A DNA stretch of 64,000 nucleotides. Origin: Picochlorum sp. 'celeri' (Eukaryota > Chlorophyta > Trebouxiophyceae). Position 1 is the stretch's first letter. Each line of letters starts with the position of its first letter. Both the position numbers and the translations under genes were made by a program. This document shows, piece after piece, positions 1 to 10,112 of this stretch. The stretch is from NCBI GenBank assembly GCA_010909725.1, contig JAACMV010000028.1, positions 124,001 through 188,000 on the forward strand. The letters are read 5' to 3'. Below the pieces are notes generated by a model. The model worked only from the letters and a program-made list of their open reading frames with translations. It made no database searches and was not told the origin of the DNA.

Positions 1-1144
1 TTCTCTCTCAGCAGGCTCTCTGTGAGCCCCATGGCTCCAAGAGCAGCAGGGTGAGGACCCTGCATTGCTGAGGGCAAACAGACATGGCAGGAAAATCCAT
101 AGACCATTGGAGCCAATGGATTTTTGTGGACGTTCTCTCCGTGTGTTTCGAGGCATTTCATGTCTCCAATCACCCAGATTCCTCCTTCTTTCATGGCTTT
201 GCAGACATTTTCCATCACTTCAAATGGCTGACTCATGTCATGGACTGCATCCTGACTCAACACAAAATCGTACGTATCCTTCTTCATGCCACCCTCTTCC
301 AGTCCTGGATTGATAAATTGTACATTAGTCAACCCTTTTTCTTTTGCTGCCGCCCTGCCTCCCTCGAGGGAAATGTCGGCAATGTCATATCCATGCACCT
401 GAGATTTTGGAAAGGCTTCTGCCAACAAGTTGACTGCAAAACCATATCCGCACCCTACATCTGCTGCCATGCAACCACTTTCCAATTTTTCAGCAACATC
501 TGGTACAGATTTCAAGCTCTTCACCAAGAAATGACGCTGCCAGACTGACAGGACTCGACACACACCACAGTTGCAATTCACTCCATATCCATCAAAGTCC
601 AATCCCTTGCCTGTTTTGTACATCTCTGGAAGTCTCTTTGTCGCAGTTTCAAAATTTGGCTCCAACATACTGAGCGCTCCAATGGCATAGAACGGAGATG
701 TCTCATCTCTGACCAACACATCCTTTTGGTATTCACTCAACCAATATGTCTCTGCCTTCTCGTCAGTCGATATGATCTTGTTTGCAGCCTGATGTCTCAG
801 CCATTCTTCAATGTATCGCTCATTCAACGACAGGCCAGCAGCAATCTCTTTGCCAGTCTTTGGGCCATGTTCAGCTATATACGTGTAGAGCCCAAGCTTG
901 TCTCCCAGTACCTGCATTCATCATCATCATCATGCAATGTATCATTGGCTAGCAAACCACCAGCATTGGATTATAAGCATATTCATAAGCATACCATGAG
1001 ATTCCCAGCCATGGAATTCACCAAGTAGCCCATAACCTTTTGCTGCAACTCCCCAGCCAGCTCTGCATCTGTCTGAGGAGCAGATGCCTTTTCTGTAGAC
1101 TCTGGCCCTTTCCCTGAGAATAGATTCTGTAAAAATCTCATCAT
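1..1144 (-). CDS. Class I SAM-dependent methyltransferase (Rv2258c-like), C-terminus cut by window edge
   Basis: Two exons on the minus strand: 1144-995 and 911 to beyond base 1, with a GT-AG intron at 912-994 in phase 0. Exon 1 starts MMRFLQNLFSGKG. Residues about 50-110 resemble the winged-helix region of Rv2258c-like methyltransferases (IAAGLSLNERYIEEWLR). The Rossmann core follows, with the SAM-binding glycine motif ADVGCGYGFAVNLL, then GYDIADISLEG and the acidic stretch FVLSQDAVHDM. The last visible residues (HVCLPSAMQG) match the conserved segment after the core in this family. The protein is cut off before its C-terminus. The substrate is unknown, since relatives are mostly uncharacterised. 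Family assignment is good; the biological role cannot be inferred. Confidence 0.8.
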
Positions 1145-1199
1145 TATTTTAATCAGACAGGAAATGGGGATGAATGAATGGATCTATTCCGCCAGAACA

Positions 1200-1219
1200 G
1201 CAAGCAAGCAAGCAAGCAA
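1200..1219. repeat. (GCAA)5 microsatellite
   Basis: Five tandem GCAA units lie in the short spacer between the methyltransferase start and the proteasome gene. No function is apparent. Confidence 0.9.
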
Positions 1220-1367
1220 ATGTTGTGATCTGTACACGTGTCACGCGGCGTCGATATCTATGGGATTGAACACTATCTATCCCTGACTATTTTTGATATT
1301 ATTACAGTACTATTTACTTTTTTTTTTCTAGTGTAGGTACATAACTACGGAATACATTACATTGTTC

Positions 1368-2243
1368 TCACCAAGCACCTACAGCCTTGGCTGTTGGATC
1401 TTTGAACAATGCATAATCCCACTTTGTATCCAGACTGAATGGTTCACTGATATCCACACCATCCTTTGTGATCTTTGAGATTTGGAACTTGTTCACAGAG
1501 ACTTTGTCCCTATAATAACACACTCGCAGGCAATCATGCAGCAGTTCCATGGCAGCCTTCTCATCCATGTCAGGACTATGCCTCTCTCTCATCAGCGGTC
1601 GAGCGAGATGATTTCCAAACCCAGTAGCTACAGTATCATCTGTGTAGTTTGTACCTATCATTCCGACTGTTCCGAGGAATGGTTTCCCCCGTTGCAATCC
1701 TCCAACCACAATAGAGTTCCACAGCGGGTCAAACTTGTTCCTTCTATTATACATGACTCTAGTCAGATAGGAAAACACCTCAGACGGTGTCATTCGATGC
1801 CCATCATCCATGCAAAAGTCCTCCGTGGCCAGTTCATCCAGCATCTTGACAATCTGCTGGTAGTCTGACAGCTCCCCTCCTGCACCCACCACGCAGGAAT
1901 CATTCACTTTTGTCAATCTCTGGATGGATTTATAACGCTTTGTAGATCCATATGCCCCCAACATATCACATGCCATCAGCACCCCATCTTTATAGGTGAC
2001 CCCAAGAACTGACGTTCCAGTCACATATGGATACTGGGTATGACTCTTGTGGCCAAGGCCAGCAGGATCCACCACCAGCCCTTCATTCCCTGAAGAAGGA
2101 ATCAACACACTGTTTGGTTGATGTCCCCCATGTAGCTTGTACTTGAGATGCTCTTCCTGTGTCACTCGTTCGGGGTGGGCCAAGGGACCACCTGTCACTC
2201 CTGGTCCTATCGCCCTTGCATGAGAACTCTCTCGTGCCTGCAT
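1368..2243 (-). CDS. PBG1: 20S proteasome subunit beta type-7 (PBG1/PSMB4)
   Basis: Intron-free, 291 aa, true ATG at 2243. After an N-terminal propeptide of about 70 residues comes YPYVTGTSVLGVTYKDGV, the beta7 signature; this subunit lacks the catalytic threonine. It is structural in the 20S core. Further conserved blocks are SYLTRVMYNRRNKFDPLWNS, ATGFGNHLARPLMRE and CLRVCYYRDKVSVNKFQI, all typical of PSMB4/PBG1. Length is close to the plant orthologue. The next gene lies more than 350 bp away, beyond a spacer with nothing recognisable. TGTAA motifs occur within 100 nt downstream of the stop. The assignment is firm. Confidence 0.96.
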   Translation of the reverse strand: MQARESSHARAIGPGVTGGPLAHPERVTQEEHLKYKLHGGHQPNSVLIPSSGNEGLVVDPAGLGHKSHTQYPYVTGTSVLGVTYKDGVLMACDMLGAYGSTKRYKSIQRLTKVNDSCVVGAGGELSDYQQIVKMLDELATEDFCMDDGHRMTPSEVFSYLTRVMYNRRNKFDPLWNSIVVGGLQRGKPFLGTVGMIGTNYTDDTVATGFGNHLARPLMRERHSPDMDEKAAMELLHDCLRVCYYRDKVSVNKFQISKITKDGVDISEPFSLDTKWDYALFKDPTAKAVGAW

Positions 2244-2627
2244 CTGTCTTTCTCTCTCTTATTTTTCTTTAATAATACTAATACTGTTGTTGGTCTAAAT
2301 CTTGTTGATGTATTCGTATCGATGATCTACACTCGGAACGTGATCAATCAATCAGTCGAATAAATGGGGAAATACCCTGTATTTATCAACAGCAGAGGCG
2401 CTATATGGTAGGTAGGTATTCCTTCAATACTTGATAATACAGCACTAGTTTGGTATATCTATTTCCAAAATCCAAGGACCAAGGCATGGGAAATACGAGA
2501 CAGAAGAAAAATGCCAAAATTCAGGGAGAACGGAATTAAAAACAAAAGTCTCTGTACTACTTTCTCTCAAGTAAAAAAGAAGCCATTGCATTCAGGATTG
2601 TTCCTAAAATGCTATCCATGTTTGATA

Positions 2628-3435
2628 ATGAGTTGCTATAAATGTGTGTACGCAACCTGGATGGGGTCTCTAACCCCGTTGAGAAGGAGGAAGAATTGCT
2701 GCAGTGGTGGACCTCGTAGACTGGCCTCTGGGAGAACAATTGTGGGACAGGTGTACTCGAACCCTTCTGAAGAGACTCCTGGTGTGGCAGAACGATCCAA
2801 GGTGCCTTCATCGTCACCAATGGATGCAGTAATGTTCAACCTTGCAGAGATGCTTGGCATTGTTGTAGGTAGGGATTTATATCAATGGTTTCTGGTAAGC
2901 TTTTGATGCATATATGGCACTCATGGTGTATGAGACGTATATAGGTGATGTCAATGCATCTTCTACGCGAGAGGATGATCGTGCTATTGTCACATCTGTT
3001 GAGGATGCAAAGGAGAGGATTACAGGTTTGTATGAATCCTCATACTTCTTTTCTGGAGAAGGATGTCAATCAGATTGGGATGTATTTGATGATGAATGTG
3101 AATTTATAGACGGTTTCAGTAGTTTTCGAGGCACAGGTCGTTTCCGTAGAAATGTGAGCAACTTTGGAAAGGTTTTGATGGAACCGACATGCTCCTTGAT
3201 TGCATTGGACGTCTCTGAACATGACGACACAAAGACATTGCTGGTTGCCTCGTGGATATTCAAAGCTAGGGTAAAGTGGATTGGTGGTTTGCTGGCAGCG
3301 TCGGGTGACACAACCTATGTACTACAGAGAAGCTTGGATGGCATAGAGTACAGGGTTGTTCAGCATGACGAAAAGTGGAAGACCTCAAAATCTGCTGTGT
3401 TGAGAAATATGCTCTTCAATAGAATAAAAGAATAA
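2628..3435 (+). CDS. DUF2358 (NTF2/SnoaL-like) protein, probably plastid-targeted
   Basis: Two exons. The C-terminal exon carries the DUF2358 hallmark (SDWDVFDDECEFIDGFSSFRGTGRF followed by RRNVSNFGKVL), with WKTSKSAVLRNMLF near the end. This family has an NTF2-like fold, is common in plants and algae, and is often plastid-located; its function is unknown. The best join I found is intron 2869-2944 (phase 1), giving about 243 aa. An alternative is intron 2865-2934. The upstream exon is basic and Cys/Ser/Arg-rich (SLTPLRRRKNCCSGGPRRL), consistent with a transit peptide. The start is uncertain: an in-frame ATG also exists at 2511. The gene converges with the channel gene next door. Confidence 0.75.
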
Positions 3436-3488
3436 TAGTATATCATTGCCAAAATATATCAAATTCTACTGCATTCATTAATAATCAA

Positions 3489-6080
3489 TTAATTCTGATG
3501 TGAAAGTGTCTTGGATGGTACAGGGTCAAGCGTGTCGGAGGAGTACAGAACTGAATCCTTCTCCACCGCAGGGACGTGCTCGTGTTTGGATGCCAACACA
3601 AGCTTGCATCGACATTCGCCATCGTTCCAAACAATTGGTTTCGACTTTTCTTCTGCACCCTGTGGATTCAAAATTAACTTGACCTTTTCCACTGCTGATT
3701 CTGGAATGACATAATATCCCAAAAGTATCATTTGCAGAGACGCGCAGCGGCTTTGTAAGCATGCATAACTGATGGCTTCTCCTTCGAATGCAAAGGTTGA
3801 AGAATCTTGAACTTGCAATGCGCATGACTGATCCACATTGCTGTATATCTCGATTGAACCTGGAATCAGAGCTTCCTGCGCCAAAGACTTTGCCGAGAAT
3901 GATGCAGAATTGATTGCTGCACCAATTGGCAATCTCTCTCTGTCTTCAAAGCGCGTCTGTTTACTCTCTCCAGAAAGCTTCTCAGCTATTATGCTAATGT
4001 CAGAAAAGCCTGTCTCTTCGTTCAGGTACCTAATGTTCAACTGACATGTCAGTATCAATGCATCCATTCTCATCATTTCAGAGGATGACAGGGCAAACCC
4101 AGAAATGTTTCTATCCACTATCCATTTTGTGTCACTCAATACAATAGCTGCGGAGAAGTCTCGAATATCTACAGCGCTTCTCAATTCATGAATATTCCTA
4201 GGGTCGCACTTCTTGTGAACCACTGTAATGTTGTTGAGGCCACCCCGTAGGCTGTCCAAGATTCCTTCTGTTTCTGCTTCTTCATGCAAGTTTAGAATCG
4301 TAACACTGCCACCATCCTCTAATCCCAGTTTCGAATCCAACGCTTTGATCAATGCCATGGAGTAACTATTTCCTGGCCAACCACAGATCAACACGTTTGG
4401 ACAAGACGCAGTTCTATCCTGATTTTCCAAGAGGGCAAAGAATCTCGTCGTCGACTCGTCTGAGGACGATGTCGATCCCCAATGAGAATTAAATCTACCA
4501 GATAGAGATCTAGGATCCCGCTGATAGACAGCAGACACTTTTCCAGCATTTCCCATGAACACATCAATGTCCCATGTGTCCTCCCCAGACTTGAACGATA
4601 TAAATGGTGCCTCGAGAGCTTTGGTTGCAGATGGATGTACAGATTGAAGAAGAACAATCTGCTCACCTCGACCCATCACCCGATCAGGGTCTGGGTTCAA
4701 ATCAAATTCCATCAGATCCGTTCTCCCAAATCCAAAAGGCGTTGCATATTCAAAGTATTGCATTATTTCAGAAATCTTCTTCCCAACAAATCGCTCCTGT
4801 GTGTCGTGATATATTCCAATGAAGCAAGGAGAGTTGTGATCAAACAAGTTGTGAGATACAACGCTGGCAACAGGATGTCTGAGCAAGCGAGCAGTCCTGA
4901 GGGTGTTGATCTTTGTTGTAAATATCGGTCGAACCGACGACGAGCATGAATACTTGATCAGCTCCAGTCCATCTTCCGTCTGCATCTCTGCAATAATAAG
5001 AGGTTTTTCATAGGATGAATGGACAGCCTCATCCATGAGGACAGCACTGCGAAGAACCTGTGCATCAGATTCTCTGCACCGCTGGCTGTAATCACCAGCA
5101 ATGATCACCGCCTTTGCTTTTTGAGCCGCGATCAAATCCAACGCCAAAGGATCCAAAGGCGATCCCTGTCGAAAGACGAGCCTGCATCCATACCTCAAAT
5201 GCTCTGGCACTGCTGTTTCAAACAGTGACTCCATACCCAATTTCTCCTGCCCCTGACAGAGCACTGCAATCGCCACACCACCAGCAGTATTTCGATGCGA
5301 TCCACAAATCTCTTTGACAATCCGAATTGCTTGATTCAGGTCCCGTGACGATTCCCCCCAGCAGAGCAGCACATAGTGCCCTTCCTCCATCACTGCCGAC
5401 CCCTTCCTCACATTGCCTTCCAAAACCTCCAAAACAACCTGCTCAATCAGAGCCAGTATCAACGCAAACGATGCCAAACCAATCACCGCAATCGTCACTG
5501 CAAAAATCTGCTCCGCTATCGCCACACCAGTTTTCTCTGGCAAATCTTGGCCCAATATAATTTTCAGGATTGAATACAGTGAATTCCAGAAATTAAAGAC
5601 ACCTCCGTTACTTTCTCCCTCCCCAGAAGGCACCATCTGCCCCTGTATTACTCCTCCAAGCAGTAATAACAGCGTGTTGATCACCATGAATAACTGCAAA
5701 TCACTCCACGTATCCTTCCTCCACAGAAAGTACTGGTACAACAGTGTCTGCCAAAACTCATCCCACCCACCAGCCTTCTTCTCACCCTTTCTGGATACTT
5801 TATTACGAATCCAATGAACTTTCTGTGCTACAGAGGTATCCTGATCAGATAATCTATTACGGTTTATCGACGGAGGAGCCGTGTGACGAGTATCTGATCC
5901 ATTGTCATCCCTTCCTGCCCTCATCCTTGGTCTATGGATCCGTCTCTGGACTCCTTTGTATATATTTATATTTCTTTGAACTATCAGTGGCCTTGTATGC
6001 CGAGGGTGAGTGGTACCCTTGTCCAACCCTACCAAACCCCTCCGCATGGCACTTGGAAATGTTTTTGCTAGAGAAAGCAT
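3489..6080 (-). CDS. CASTOR/POLLUX-type ion channel (DMI1-like)
   Basis: Intron-free, about 863 aa. The start is the ATG at 6080, because the open frame upstream of it has no other ATG before a stop. A basic N-terminus of about 90 residues could be a plastid or nuclear-envelope targeting region. Membrane segments follow around LFMVINTLLLLLGGVIQG and FAVTIAVIGLASFALILALIEQV, with the pore-like stretch FWNSLYSILKIILGQDLPEKTG between them. Two RCK/TrkA_N-type nucleotide-binding modules follow (GHYVLLCWGESSRDLN and CPNVLICGWPGNS). This order matches plant CASTOR/POLLUX/DMI1 cation channels, which act in nuclear calcium signalling in land plants or at the plastid envelope. Which location applies here is not visible. 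Confidence 0.9.
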   Translation of the reverse strand: MLSLAKTFPSAMRRGLVGLDKGTTHPRHTRPLIVQRNINIYKGVQRRIHRPRMRAGRDDNGSDTRHTAPPSINRNRLSDQDTSVAQKVHWIRNKVSRKGEKKAGGWDEFWQTLLYQYFLWRKDTWSDLQLFMVINTLLLLLGGVIQGQMVPSGEGESNGGVFNFWNSLYSILKIILGQDLPEKTGVAIAEQIFAVTIAVIGLASFALILALIEQVVLEVLEGNVRKGSAVMEEGHYVLLCWGESSRDLNQAIRIVKEICGSHRNTAGGVAIAVLCQGQEKLGMESLFETAVPEHLRYGCRLVFRQGSPLDPLALDLIAAQKAKAVIIAGDYSQRCRESDAQVLRSAVLMDEAVHSSYEKPLIIAEMQTEDGLELIKYSCSSSVRPIFTTKINTLRTARLLRHPVASVVSHNLFDHNSPCFIGIYHDTQERFVGKKISEIMQYFEYATPFGFGRTDLMEFDLNPDPDRVMGRGEQIVLLQSVHPSATKALEAPFISFKSGEDTWDIDVFMGNAGKVSAVYQRDPRSLSGRFNSHWGSTSSSDESTTRFFALLENQDRTASCPNVLICGWPGNSYSMALIKALDSKLGLEDGGSVTILNLHEEAETEGILDSLRGGLNNITVVHKKCDPRNIHELRSAVDIRDFSAAIVLSDTKWIVDRNISGFALSSSEMMRMDALILTCQLNIRYLNEETGFSDISIIAEKLSGESKQTRFEDRERLPIGAAINSASFSAKSLAQEALIPGSIEIYSNVDQSCALQVQDSSTFAFEGEAISYACLQSRCASLQMILLGYYVIPESAVEKVKLILNPQGAEEKSKPIVWNDGECRCKLVLASKHEHVPAVEKDSVLYSSDTLDPVPSKTLSHQN

Positions 6081-6193
6081 ATTACCAGCTTTGATATTCA
6101 AATACGCATGCGAATTTTATAAAAACATTCTCATTAGTTAATACAACTATCTGTAAATATTATATGGATTGGTTGAAGAATATTACGATTGCT

Positions 6194-7378
6194 CTATGGA
6201 GCCCTTGATGCAACTGACCGACGGGTCACTCTGGACTGATTTGTTGTCTTTGTCTCCATATTGGTGACGTTATCATCATCATCATCCCTTGCATCTTCTT
6301 TCTTGACTGCATTGTCTGCTGCTTCACTCCAGTAGAAGAGCGTCTTTGCTTCTCCATTCAAATAGGCATGTAAAAAGGTTGTTGCCAAGACGCTTGGGAC
6401 GATGTACAGCAGGGCGGGCTGGGCAGCCTTGAACACATTCATCACCACAATTGTCGCAACAACACCAATCACATATCCCAAAAAGCACGAGTAGAACAAG
6501 CGTGGCTTTCCTGTGGATGTCTGCTTGGGTGTCACCAGGTGCTTCTGGACATCATACCTCAAGATGATGGCAACCATGATTCCTGGAATGACAATATCTC
6601 CGAGACCTAGCATGGAAAATTCTGCTGCTGCCAGCTCCTTTGGGAAGAGCAATTTGATGGGAGCATCAAAGGACTTGGCGACAGAGACCATGACAGGGGT
6701 ACAAAAGACCCAAAAGATGTCATAGAAGAAGAGTCCACACAGCAAGATGACGCCATTCTGCACAGTTCCAAGACTCAAATGCTCCACTCCCTGTAGACTA
6801 AAGGCAATGCCCAGGATGTTGTTGGCCAACCAATGCTTTGTCTGCCAGTACCAATAGCAAAACCCAGCTGCTGGTATGCATAATACAAGCTCCAACAAGG
6901 AGAATTCAAACTCCAAGCCATCTTTGAGAACGATAGGGATCCCTGGTATCTTGAATTCGCGTTGCTTTCTGAGAAGATCCCCATCTGAAAAGCCAAGCAG
7001 CGGGTCCACAGTGGCAACCAGCCCCAGCGTCCCCAAGAGAATAAAGTACAAGGTCAACACCATGTTCACAATGTCTTTGGGTAGAAATTTAAAGGCTAAA
7101 AACAGCCCAAATAGCATCACAGACCCAACCAGAGGAAATTTATAGGCATCCTTCTTCGACATGGATTCCGTTGGCGGTTCGGACTTGACCGATCTCCAGC
7201 ATCCACAGAATACAACGATGGCTGCTGTTACTATGACATTTATATTAGGAGGATATGTCACAAACAGGGGAATCAATGCGTGTATCCCGACAAGAGCGTG
7301 TGACAAGAGCGTGATCCCTCGAAACTGCTCTTGCAGCGTCCGAGTACTTGTACTCCCCGATCCGTTCCTCTTTGCCAT
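6194..7378 (-). CDS. SPP: Signal peptide peptidase (intramembrane aspartyl protease)
   Basis: Intron-free, 394 aa; the first ATG in frame is at 7378. Multi-pass membrane protein of the presenilin/SPP family, which cleaves signal-peptide remnants and other type II segments in the ER membrane. The catalytic motifs are present: FFYDIFWVF (YD at residues 219-220), SMLGLGDIVIPG (GLGD at 258-261) and QPALLYIVP (PAL at 321-323). About nine hydrophobic segments are visible. The C-terminal tail is acidic then basic (EDARDDDDDN, RRSVASRAP), without a KKxx signal. Length and motif spacing match plant and animal SPP. Confidence 0.95.
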   Translation of the reverse strand: MAKRNGSGSTSTRTLQEQFRGITLLSHALVGIHALIPLFVTYPPNINVIVTAAIVVFCGCWRSVKSEPPTESMSKKDAYKFPLVGSVMLFGLFLAFKFLPKDIVNMVLTLYFILLGTLGLVATVDPLLGFSDGDLLRKQREFKIPGIPIVLKDGLEFEFSLLELVLCIPAAGFCYWYWQTKHWLANNILGIAFSLQGVEHLSLGTVQNGVILLCGLFFYDIFWVFCTPVMVSVAKSFDAPIKLLFPKELAAAEFSMLGLGDIVIPGIMVAIILRYDVQKHLVTPKQTSTGKPRLFYSCFLGYVIGVVATIVVMNVFKAAQPALLYIVPSVLATTFLHAYLNGEAKTLFYWSEAADNAVKKEDARDDDDDNVTNMETKTTNQSRVTRRSVASRAP

Positions 7379-7451
7379 TTTTTTATTATTAAAACACACA
7401 CTACTTGATTAATTTATGTATAACACCATACATGGTGCGGAATACATGTAG

Positions 7452-8132
7452 TCATCCACAGACAACATCCACAATATCCCCAATTTGAAATCCTACATCC
7501 TGCAACGTTTCTTTGCTCTCCTTCTCATCTGCGGAGCCAGACACCTTTCCTATACTCCTCATGACGAGTCGACCTCGGCTATCTGGATATACAAGCGAGA
7601 AGGACATGGTGGTGGCATCAGTCATGGCAAAGCCTTGGTCTTCATCACCACGCTCATCCTTGACAGTCTTTTGTACCAATTCGTACAATTCCTTCAATGT
7701 TGCATCTTTCCATGTGTATATCCGAAACTCTGGCAGCAGTTTGCCTTGTGCCTGTGGCACTGGCTCTCCATCCTGTACTACAACTCGACAGTACTGTGAA
7801 TATTCCTCTGGCTCTCGCTTGACAGAGCCATCCCGGGGGAATACCCGAAGCAGCAGTGGACAAACCCTTTTCCTATCTATCGACATGCGTGACTTTGGCT
7901 TCCAGGTGCCACCCATCCGTCCTCCATAGCCTGAAGACCGACGACCAAAGGTGCCTCCGCTGGACCGAGGAGGAAAGCTCCGCCTTCCCCTTGGTCTCCT
8001 AGAATAGTTGCCATAGTTGCTACGTCTATAGTCATTGTCTCGCCTGGCAGGTGAATATGAAGACCGACGGAAATTTCCACCCTCCTCTCGGTTGAAATGG
8101 ACTGGTCCTCGACCTCTCGGTTGGGGTCCCAT
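7452..8132 (-). CDS. SAP18: SAP18 homologue (Sin3/ASAP complex subunit)
   Basis: Intron-free, 226 aa from the ATG at 8132; the longer open frame begins only with a TTG. Residues about 1-75 are rich in Arg, Gly, Ser and Tyr (MGPQPRGRGPVHFNREEGG and SRRPRGRRSFPPRSSGG), an RGG-like disordered region. Residues about 83-226 form the SAP18 ubiquitin-like domain: RVCPLLLRVFPRDG, FRIYTWKDATLKELYELVQ, MSFSLVYPDSRGR and FQIGDIVDVVCG. SAP18 links the Sin3-HDAC corepressor and the exon-junction/ASAP splicing complex in the nucleus. The RGG extension suggests RNA contact, which is an inference. Confidence 0.93.
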   Translation of the reverse strand: MGPQPRGRGPVHFNREEGGNFRRSSYSPARRDNDYRRSNYGNYSRRPRGRRSFPPRSSGGTFGRRSSGYGGRMGGTWKPKSRMSIDRKRVCPLLLRVFPRDGSVKREPEEYSQYCRVVVQDGEPVPQAQGKLLPEFRIYTWKDATLKELYELVQKTVKDERGDEDQGFAMTDATTMSFSLVYPDSRGRLVMRSIGKVSGSADEKESKETLQDVGFQIGDIVDVVCG

Positions 8133-8420
8133 GGCTATCGCAGCAACTCTATTACTACTGCTGCTGCTATTTAGTACTTCTATCAATTGAATTGAAGAAT
8201 GCTATAAAAATCTTGTTGTTACTCACACAAAGAGAAAGAGAGAAAGACTTTTTATAAAGTCTAAATTTAGATGGACAGAGTAATTCGTTAGACTATCCAA
8301 CATGCACCTACATTATACCACATGTCAAGAAGAGTAGCAAATGTAAATTAGTTGTACAAGTAGATGAACCACATGTTGAGATCAGATTGATGCACACACA
8401 CACACCTAGGGCATTGAAAA

Positions 8421-9998
8421 ATGAATCAACCCAAGAGGGCGCTGAGAGCATCTTTGCTGGCTTCTTCTGCTGCACTATATAGAAGAAAGAAATATTGTAC
8501 TTTTTTGGATACGCGCGGTAGTAGTCGGTTAAAACAGAGGGGAGTGGTTGTCAGAGCAACGGTTGACTATGAAGAGGATACAACTGGCAGTAGTAATAAT
8601 AATACCACTGCTTCTTTTCCTGATGGGATTCAGGGAGCGAAGAATAACATTATGAATAAAGGGCCATCGAAGATCTCAGAAGAGGTCAAGGAAGACGTGG
8701 TCGATGACAATGTGTCTCAGACAAGCGGAACACTGTGGGGGGCCATGGCACTGATTATTGGTAGTACAATTGGGGCAGGGATACTGGCTCTGCCTGATAT
8801 TACACAGGATGCTGGGTTTGTTCCTAGCACGACTGGTCTGGTTGGAGTGTGGGCTTTTCTGGTGGGGCAGGCATTGTTGTTGGCAGAGGTGAACATTAAT
8901 CTGATGGAGATTCAGGCAGAGGAGGAGGAAGAGGCCACATCATCATCATCATCAGATACTATTCTCACGTTGAGAACAATGGCTGAAAAGACGCTGGGAA
9001 AGGGGGTGGGTAAAGCAGCCACTGGGATATATTTGTCGCTGAGCTACTGCCTCTTGGTTGCGTATTTGACAAAGGTGGGAGAAATTTTCTCTTTTGCATC
9101 GGATGGAAAGCTGCAATCAGGTACCATGGTGGATGTCTTTGCGCTTGGATCCTTGGGCATGTTTATTTTTGGGGGGCCTATGTTTGTTGACAAGTTGAAT
9201 CAGGGATTGACGTCAGTGCTGGTAGCGCTGTTCATGTCTATTCTGGCACTGGGGATGGCACATACCAATTTGGATGTGTTGTTTGGTGGTGACAGTGTTC
9301 AGTCTTTTCAAGCTGTCGGCCCTGCGATACCAATCATGTTTCTCTCTCTAGTATATCATGATTTGATTCCTCTGATTTGTTCATACCTTGGTGGGGACAG
9401 GAAGAGGACGCAACAGGCCCTTGTTTTTGGGAGCTTGGTTCCATTGGCCATGTTCATCTCGTGGGAGGCAGTCACATTGTCATTCTTCAAGGAATACAAT
9501 GCATCAGGTATACACTCTGCCGTGTATACATCGGGTCATATAGACCCCGTGAATCTGATGATTTCTGCCAGTGGAAGCCCTCTCATTGGTAGTTTGGTTC
9601 AGGGATTTTCCTTTGTCGCCATTGCCACATCATTCCTGGGGACAACCATGGGAGTCTCAGAGACTATTCGATCCGAAGCATCCGAATTCGATACTGATGA
9701 CGAGCAAAAGATGGGCGATGACGTCTTGAGAAATGTGGGCCTGACTGCAACGCTCATTCCACCTCTGCTCTTCACCACCTCTGGAGACCCCAAGGCATTC
9801 ATTCAGGTCCTGTCCGTAGCTGGTGGCTATGGAATGACTCTTTTATACGGAATTTTCCCTCCACTCATGGCCTGGAAGCTGAGAGAGACGATGAAGGCCC
9901 CGAAATATGCAGTGCCTGGAGGCAACCTCATGTTGGGCTCCCTGCTCAGCATTGGCATATCTCTGGGGATCTACAGAGTCCTCCAGGACGCTCTTTGA
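8421..9998 (+). CDS. Bacterial-type tyrosine/tryptophan permease family protein, probably plastid envelope
   Basis: Intron-free, 525 aa, true ATG. Residues about 1-100 are Ser/Arg/Ala-rich then acidic (RALRASLLASSAALYRRKKY), resembling a plastid transit peptide. The membrane core begins with TLWGAMALIIGSTIGAGILA, the signature of the Trp_Tyr_perm family (E. coli TyrP/Mtr), and about 11 hydrophobic segments follow. Conserved motifs include FLSLVYHDLIPLICSYLGGD and FSFVAIATSFLGTTMGVSE. Plant and algal relatives are annotated as tyrosine-specific transport proteins of cyanobacterial type. The likely role is aromatic amino-acid exchange across a plastid membrane; substrate and location are inferred. 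TGTAA lies about 80 nt after the stop. Confidence 0.88.
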   Translation: MNQPKRALRASLLASSAALYRRKKYCTFLDTRGSSRLKQRGVVVRATVDYEEDTTGSSNNNTTASFPDGIQGAKNNIMNKGPSKISEEVKEDVVDDNVSQTSGTLWGAMALIIGSTIGAGILALPDITQDAGFVPSTTGLVGVWAFLVGQALLLAEVNINLMEIQAEEEEEATSSSSSDTILTLRTMAEKTLGKGVGKAATGIYLSLSYCLLVAYLTKVGEIFSFASDGKLQSGTMVDVFALGSLGMFIFGGPMFVDKLNQGLTSVLVALFMSILALGMAHTNLDVLFGGDSVQSFQAVGPAIPIMFLSLVYHDLIPLICSYLGGDRKRTQQALVFGSLVPLAMFISWEAVTLSFFKEYNASGIHSAVYTSGHIDPVNLMISASGSPLIGSLVQGFSFVAIATSFLGTTMGVSETIRSEASEFDTDDEQKMGDDVLRNVGLTATLIPPLLFTTSGDPKAFIQVLSVAGGYGMTLLYGIFPPLMAWKLRETMKAPKYAVPGGNLMLGSLLSIGISLGIYRVLQDAL

Positions 9999-10112
9999 TG
10001 TATCTTTTTTCCCAAAACCACGTGTACACTAGAGAAGTTATTGTTTGTATTTGTATTGTATCATTTGTACAGTAGTTGTTGTAACCCTGGTGACATTTGA
10101 ATAATACTCCAC

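Noticed and set aside
84..548. 154-codon plus-strand ORF
   Set aside because: Antisense shadow of the methyltransferase, whose minus-strand frame has the SAM motif and continues through a proper intron.
5413..5817. 134-codon plus-strand ORF within the CASTOR/POLLUX gene
   Set aside because: Antisense shadow of a well-supported channel gene.
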